A stretch of DNA of 64,000 bases, taken from Tubiluchus corallicola (Eukaryota; Priapulida; Priapulimorpha; Priapulimorphida; Tubiluchidae). This document shows, in pieces, positions 32,714 through 64,000 of this stretch (within the stretch, counting starts at the first letter, position 1; every line of letters begins with the position of its first letter). The stretch lies in assembly GCA_030141605.1 (NCBI GenBank), contig JAQGDQ010000111.1, positions 62,001 through 126,000 of the forward strand, written 5' to 3'. The notes below the pieces were generated by a model. The model saw only the letters and a program-made list of their open reading frames with translations, did not search any database and had not been told where the DNA came from. The position numbers were made by a program, and so were the translations under genes.

Positions 32714-34767
32714 ACAAGATAGGAGAACTGATGAACAATCATAGTGTGGGCTAAATCTAAAAACTATTTTAGTTTTTAATTGCTCCACTCAAATAATGCA
32801 ATGTTTTTTAATATTTAGCTTTATTCCAAAACAAGATTTAATTCTTTGTTAATTGCGATTAATGTGCCTCGGATTCAGCAGAATGACAAACGGGAATGTA
32901 TTGCATTTGGTTGTTGCTATGTCTAGGTACCGGTACGCATACCCTATTTTTACTCAGATTTATTTTTTTGTTATACTAATAACTGTTCTGCTGCTTCAAA
33001 CTTCCAACGCTAATGTTGGTACAATTTCAGCAAGGATGGAAATTAAGATCTCAAGAGGCTCTAAACACTGAAAAGATTGTGGGATCCTCATACATGTGAA
33101 ATTCACAATAAAAACAATACTAAATGAAATTTTATCGTTCACTATGAAGAAAAACTTGGCATTAGTTTTGCTTTACATAAAACATGACACAGAGATGACT
33201 CTAAATCTTATAAAGGGACAGCCATTACCCAAATATACATACCAATTGCATACCAACAAATATAGAGCAGCTTATTGCAAAAGATTAGCATTATACAGTG
33301 AACAAATCTTACCATAGCAAACACAGTACAAACAAGCTGCTCAAGCTGCTCAGTAGCCAGTAGCCAGAATCTCGTTGCCCATCTGTACCGTCATTATTGT
33401 AGAGAAACACAGAAACCGCCATACAAATTCCAGTATATTTTACCTTTCTATAATTATTCACGTTGAAAAAAAACACTTTCAAATTGAGTTATTCCCATGA
33501 GACCCCAAAAGCACATTATTATTTTGCTTAATGTTTAATCCACTGTTGTGTTGTAGTTGGTAGTCAGGATTTGGTAGTTAGTTGCTTAATTCAGGAGCCG
33601 GCTATAGTAAATATATTACATAAACTTCTGAAACTGCAACAAACACAAGAATCTTAATAATCATGCATCACAATTAAGGAAAGTTAAGTAGTGGCCCGGT
33701 AACGAAGCAAGCACAAATCCTTGATAATGTCAGTAATGCTAATACTTGACTGGAGTACTGACAATTAAGTAACATTGTGGTAATTTGCACATTGTCTTAC
33801 AATCGAATGCTACTGATACATATTATTCTTCACCTGCAGTTGACAACCCAACACACTGTAGTTTCTAACTAAACACTGACAATTGCAATTGCCAATGGAT
33901 CCTCTGTCGACATATTAAAAGGCACTACACACAATTCATCAGTGCACTTTTTGCGACGACACAAATAATTTAGGTTTTAATTTTGGATAATTTAGCGCCC
34001 AAAGATGACTGGTGTTACCTGGGATGTTATCAAGATTTCATAAAGCACATTAGCACACAGCATAAGTTATTCTTTTCAGTTTTACAATTCCTATGTAGTT
34101 GTATCCATATTTTTAAGACACATTATGGTAATTTCCAAGACACAGAATTAGACAAAGTTCGTATTGTGGATAGACACTAGACTTCTTGTAGTGCTATATA
34201 CTAGAACATAATATTTACATGTAATCAGAGAGTTTAATGAACTTAATCAGAAGACATAAATTATATTCACACAGCTCGAATCCAATTGCGCAATAATACT
34301 TAAAGGCCTGTTCACACACGGGAACTATATTGTACCAGGTTACTACGTTGATAACGTTACACATGTTTTCAGCAACCCCGCGAACATAGTCATGAGTAGA
34401 AATCTAGTGGTCGTAGATAACAACGGCCGAATCGAAGAGTTTGCCTATTGACGGCACTCGTGATGTTCTAGCTAGATGGAAGAACAGTTCTGATTATTAA
34501 GTCTTATCCGGAGTAAAGATGATGGCCTTAATATGGTCGTCATATGTTTAACGTGAAGGCGCTTTGTGAAGTATATTTGTGCTACTGTCATTATTCGTAA
34601 TTATTTCTCAATTCTAGTTCGCCCGAGAAAGCTTTTTCACGGCTTGTTACTGTTAGTAGCATCCGGACTTTGTAGCATCCAAATCAATTTGTAAAGCGAA
34701 GTTTATTTTCAGTGTTTCACTTTTGGTGTTTGGAATGACATTACCACTGAAATAATAAAGGTCTAAA
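32714..34767. other. Intergenic region before WASHC4
   Basis: No gene supported. It holds the LRR gene's 3' UTR and the WASHC4 promoter. Short frames here show no recognisable domain. GTAGCCAGTAGCCAG-type short repeats occur near 33350. Confidence 0.45.
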
Positions 34768-61538
<26,771 letters not shown>

Positions 61539-61843
61539 TGACAGTGTAGCTACAGCGACCGTTCTAGTTACAGTGTACTGCTTGTGAGGGCAGTTCTTAT
61601 TTGGAGTATTGTAACCAAAAACATTTTTTGTATTTCAGATTTTTACACCTGACACTTTATTGGGTATAAACGTTGATACAGAACAAAGTATTTAACAAAT
61701 CGTAGTAATGATTATGTTTAATATAGGTGTAATCCCAATTATCTCAGATTTTGATAATAATAGTGATGAAAATGCATTACTTAGCTTAACTGCATTTCAA
61801 ATAGTTTGTGTTACGCATATTTCATGTTAAATTGTTCACTCTA

Positions 61844-61854
61844 AATAAAATAAA
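61844..61854 (+). terminator. Probable WASHC4 polyadenylation signal
   Basis: AATAAAATAAA, two overlapping signals about 305 bases after the stop codon, the first strong signal downstream. Confidence 0.6.
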
Positions 61855-61859
61855 TTTTA

Positions 61860-64000
61860 TCATGTTGAATAGTTCATAACAAAATCAAAACTTCAAGCAC
61901 TGATTCTGTAAAACGTTGAATGACAACAGTTTGCAGTTAGTGGGAACAGGCCGTCTAATCAAAATTTGTTCTTTCCAAGTGGAATAAAATTTCTTTCTTT
62001 AATTTCAGCTGTAAGAAGCTTAAGCTTCTCATTGTTGTTTGAGATTTTGAATTTTCACATGATTGGTATGTGAAACAGGTAACTGATAATTGATGATTGA
62101 AATAGGTAACTATACATGTGAACCTACTTCACCTGCCAGGTAAAATCTCCAACTCTTTTGTAATAGTTTGGTGCTCTGCAAACCAGAATCTTATCTCTCA
62201 ATGGCAAATCATATTGTACAGGTTGAAAGGACTTTGCCAGAACGATAACCATGCCAGTAGCTAATACCAAGCACATGTAATCCTTTGAGAATAGATATTG
62301 GACAAGCAGAGGTCACTTAGCCACACACAGATGCACAAACACATTTCCTCAATGAAAGAAATGGCTGGTGTAATATGACAGATGGAACCATGCAGCTTCC
62401 ATTTATCCAGCAGTGAGCAGTCGCCCATTTATTTACTAACTAGATTTGGTGCTGCTTAACTTTCCTAGACTTCATAAAAAATGGTGGTGCCCAGCGATTG
62501 TTTGATTCTGGATTTTTTTTTGGTTTACATATGGCTTCACAAAAATTTAGCATATTGAGCATTTTGTATAACTTGCTTGTTAAAACTAGAGTAATTATAG
62601 TTGTTGTTATAAATATATTGTTACATTGTGGTGGTAAAAACTGTTTAAATTTATGTAATAAAAGTATTGTATGTGACATAATAAATGCATTTTTAACTTT
62701 ATTTCTTTATTAATGTGATACTTCATTGATCCAAAAACTTTTCTAATAGTCAGGCAGAGTTAAATTACCAACAACTTTTTATGATGCATGTACTTTACAG
62801 TCAAATGATACCATAATGCTTTCTTATTATGCACATAGGTGGTGCCACATATTGATTATTAGTCTCATGACAACATTGGTTTTGCACAATATATCCCACT
62901 AAAGTGTTTTCAGTGTCTGCTGAATCTCCTACTGAGACTATTCTTGGAGAAAACACGAACTTTTAACTGACAGTAGTACATTGAATGGATGTAGCTTAAC
63001 CAAAACACGAAAAAAATGCTTAAAAATTGTTTGCCTGTTTATTTTGCTGTCAAGCAGTATTTCTAGGAAACTTAAAAAAATGCGACACTTTTTACCACTG
63101 TTGAGAACTGCATTTTTAATTTCTTATTCGTACTGTGTAAGTACTGAGATTATGAGAGTACAGCTGTCGAATTGTAGCCGTAAGCGAAACTGTTTTAATT
63201 GAACGTCCCCTCTCATTTACGTTTGCTTTTCAATGCTTGGCCAACTTCTCTGAGTAACACCCACTGAGAAAACATCAAACACTCACGTACCAAACAGACT
63301 GGAAAAATTGGAAAAATGCTTTGCCTGCCGAAATGATTTTCTTTTATAATTTCACATTTCTTGACACGAATGTAAGGTTTCTAAAGTTTCAGTCAACAGT
63401 ACAAAAAATTTTGATGCGAAATGAGATAACAAAATTTAATACAGCAAGTACGTAAAAAACAGATGGCAATTTTATCCACAGATACGAGATTGCTATTTAT
63501 TTTTTGTACAGCCCAGAGTTTGCCAGCTGGGATTCAGCAGTTAACCCAGTGTAGGTGGCTGTGGCAGGATTAGAACCTCTAGAATCTCATCAATTACGGC
63601 AATTTCTAAGATGAAACACTGTTCCAACAGGGGAGTTTGAGCGACATTCGCCTGTGTCTACATTCTTCCTCAACGACATAAATACAGTTGGGCCGGATGG
63701 CAGACCAAACCGCTCAGATTGAGTACCTATTGAAGTGACAGTTACTCGTTGTTCACCAACCAGGCATTATTTAAGTTTGGCAGCCAAACATGCGCAGTAA
63801 TCAACAGGCCTAATCACATTTTTATTCATCTTGCCCATTGCTTGACAAAGTTGAGACATCTTGGCTACATGCATTAATAATATAATGCAAAGTTTATATA
63901 GGAACAAGCATACATTTTGGCACAGTAAGGCTAAAGTATCGGATCTGTCACTTCTGTTTGGAAGTCGAAAAGCAACCAAAACTTGGTAAATTGCCATACG
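61860..64000. other. Downstream region without a recognised gene
   Basis: AT-rich sequence with short frames only. A possible minus-strand tRNA-like piece lies at 63530-63600 (minus-strand GAGGTTCTAATCCTGCC resembles a B-box). No exon is supported to the window end. Confidence 0.45.

Overview
This window is nuclear DNA from an animal, almost certainly an invertebrate. It is AT-rich. Its genes are split by introns of several hundred bases to a few kb with GT-AG borders, and the introns and intergenic DNA are full of short DNA transposons (hAT, TTAA-type, pogo/mariner-like), LINE tails, tRNA-derived SINE-like pieces, a solo LTR and microsatellites. The gene families fit a protostome, perhaps an arthropod: an NR1L/HR97-like nuclear receptor, a single-exon LRR protein with CDC..W capping motifs, and a C-type lectin. 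The species cannot be fixed from the sequence alone. No bacterial or viral genes were seen.

Layout. (1) 4100-21426, + strand: a seven-exon nuclear receptor of about 1027 residues, assembled here from exons with matching splice phases. It has a DNA-binding domain (residues 21-98), an unusually long hinge encoded mostly by one 2-kb exon, and a complete ligand-binding domain ending in an AF-2 helix. (2) 22271-26341: no gene seen; perhaps partly its 3' UTR. (3) 26342-30032, - strand: a C-type lectin-like gene (three exons found, 5' end missing), with a one-base frameshift near its C-terminus. (4) 31094-32713, + strand: an intronless two-module LRR surface protein, divergent from the lectin gene. 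(5) 34768-61538, + strand: the complete 27-exon WASHC4 (SWIP/KIAA1033) gene, 1150 residues, including a small first exon 2.4 kb upstream of the second. (6) 61539-64000: WASHC4 3' end, then no further gene.

The genes do not form a pathway. The receptor is a nuclear transcription factor, WASHC4 is a scaffold of the endosomal WASH actin-nucleation complex, and the lectin and LRR genes look like secreted or surface recognition proteins. The most interesting points are the receptor with its giant hinge, the head-to-head lectin/LRR pair with a broken lectin frame and a tandemly duplicated splice donor, a cluster of CTCF-like motifs some of which ride on repeats, and several transposons with precise target-site duplications. 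I did not find convincing evidence of a wholly new biological system.
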